Shown: positions 63,940-64,000 of the stretch, in pieces
Position numbering within the stretch: the first letter of the stretch is position 1
How the letters are laid out: each line of letters starts with the position of its first letter
Assembly (NCBI GenBank): GCA_008360975.2
Contig: CM039210.1
Location: forward strand, 5,892,293-5,956,292
Reading direction: 5' to 3'
Source: Lichenostomus cassidix
Taxonomy: Eukaryota > Chordata > Aves > Passeriformes > Meliphagidae
Length of the DNA: 64,000 nucleotides
Notes under the pieces: model-generated
The model's database searches: none
What the model saw: only the letters and a program-made list of their open reading frames with translations
Told to the model about the DNA's origin: nothing
Translations under genes and position numbers: made by a program

Positions 63940-64000
63940 TTCCCCCTTTCTTCTTTTTCTTATGTCTCTGTTCTTGTAGTTTATTAACACAGTCTTGGGC
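63940..64000 (-). pseudogene. env C-terminal end of a class I provirus
   Basis: Minus strand reads AQDCVNKLQEQRHKKKKKGG and runs into the LTR, with the polypurine tract AAGAAAAAGAAGAAAGGGGG inside the last codons. The upstream part lies outside the window. Confidence 0.55.

Overview
This window is bird genomic DNA made almost entirely of endogenous retroviruses (ERVs) nested in one another; I see no host protein-coding gene, tRNA or rRNA. The CR1 LINE tail at 43462-44600 with its characteristic 3' end, the avian-type ERVL LTRs, and class I, II and III ERVs side by side all indicate a bird. Such ERV density with so little unique sequence is what is known of avian W chromosomes, so a W-linked or other heterochromatic origin is a reasonable inference, not something the sequence proves. 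A run of exactly 500 N (7514-8013) marks an assembly gap.

Layout. 1-1986: minus-strand gag-carrying class II ERV cut by the window start. 1987-6844: env remnants, solo LTRs with 4-bp target-site duplications (TSDs), and one copy of a conserved non-coding module. 6845-24430: a minus-strand gammaretrovirus-like (ERV1) provirus (gag, protease, RT, RNase H, integrase, env), broken by five later insertions: an LTR (8014-8659), a 3.5-kb class II provirus on the plus strand (8907-12420), a solo LTR (15974-16236), a 4.4-kb class II provirus (17977-22372) and a solo LTR (22894-23802). 24431-26871: 3' end of a plus-strand class II ERV with two nested LTRs. 26880-28362: one LTR inside another. 29245-35134: a nearly intact, young ERVL provirus (minus strand). 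35140-43461: AT-rich array, conserved module, integrase-env remnant, class I gag and RNase H remnants, solo LTRs, and unclassified sequence. 43462-47558: CR1 and two ERVL-type LTRs. 47854-53499: a very young minus-strand provirus that keeps an uninterrupted 650-codon gag-like ORF, has no pol and a decayed env. 53701-64000: solo LTRs, a class I provirus with LTRs at 56376-56760 and 61953-62343, and a class I gag with an LTR that has env on one side and PBS plus gag on the other.

How the parts relate. Three elements carry gag but no recognisable pol (1-1986 as far as visible, 8907-12420, 17977-22372). They share gag segments, AT-rich arrays and a conserved non-coding module of about 300-400 bp, yet have unrelated LTRs. 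With the pol-less 47854-53499 provirus they suggest non-autonomous ERVs that keep Gag and borrow reverse transcriptase and integrase. The ERVL provirus at 29245-35134 has only two single-base frameshifts and could recently have been such a donor, but nothing here links it to the others directly.

All coordinates, TSDs and identity estimates were made by eye; family names are class-level unless stated.
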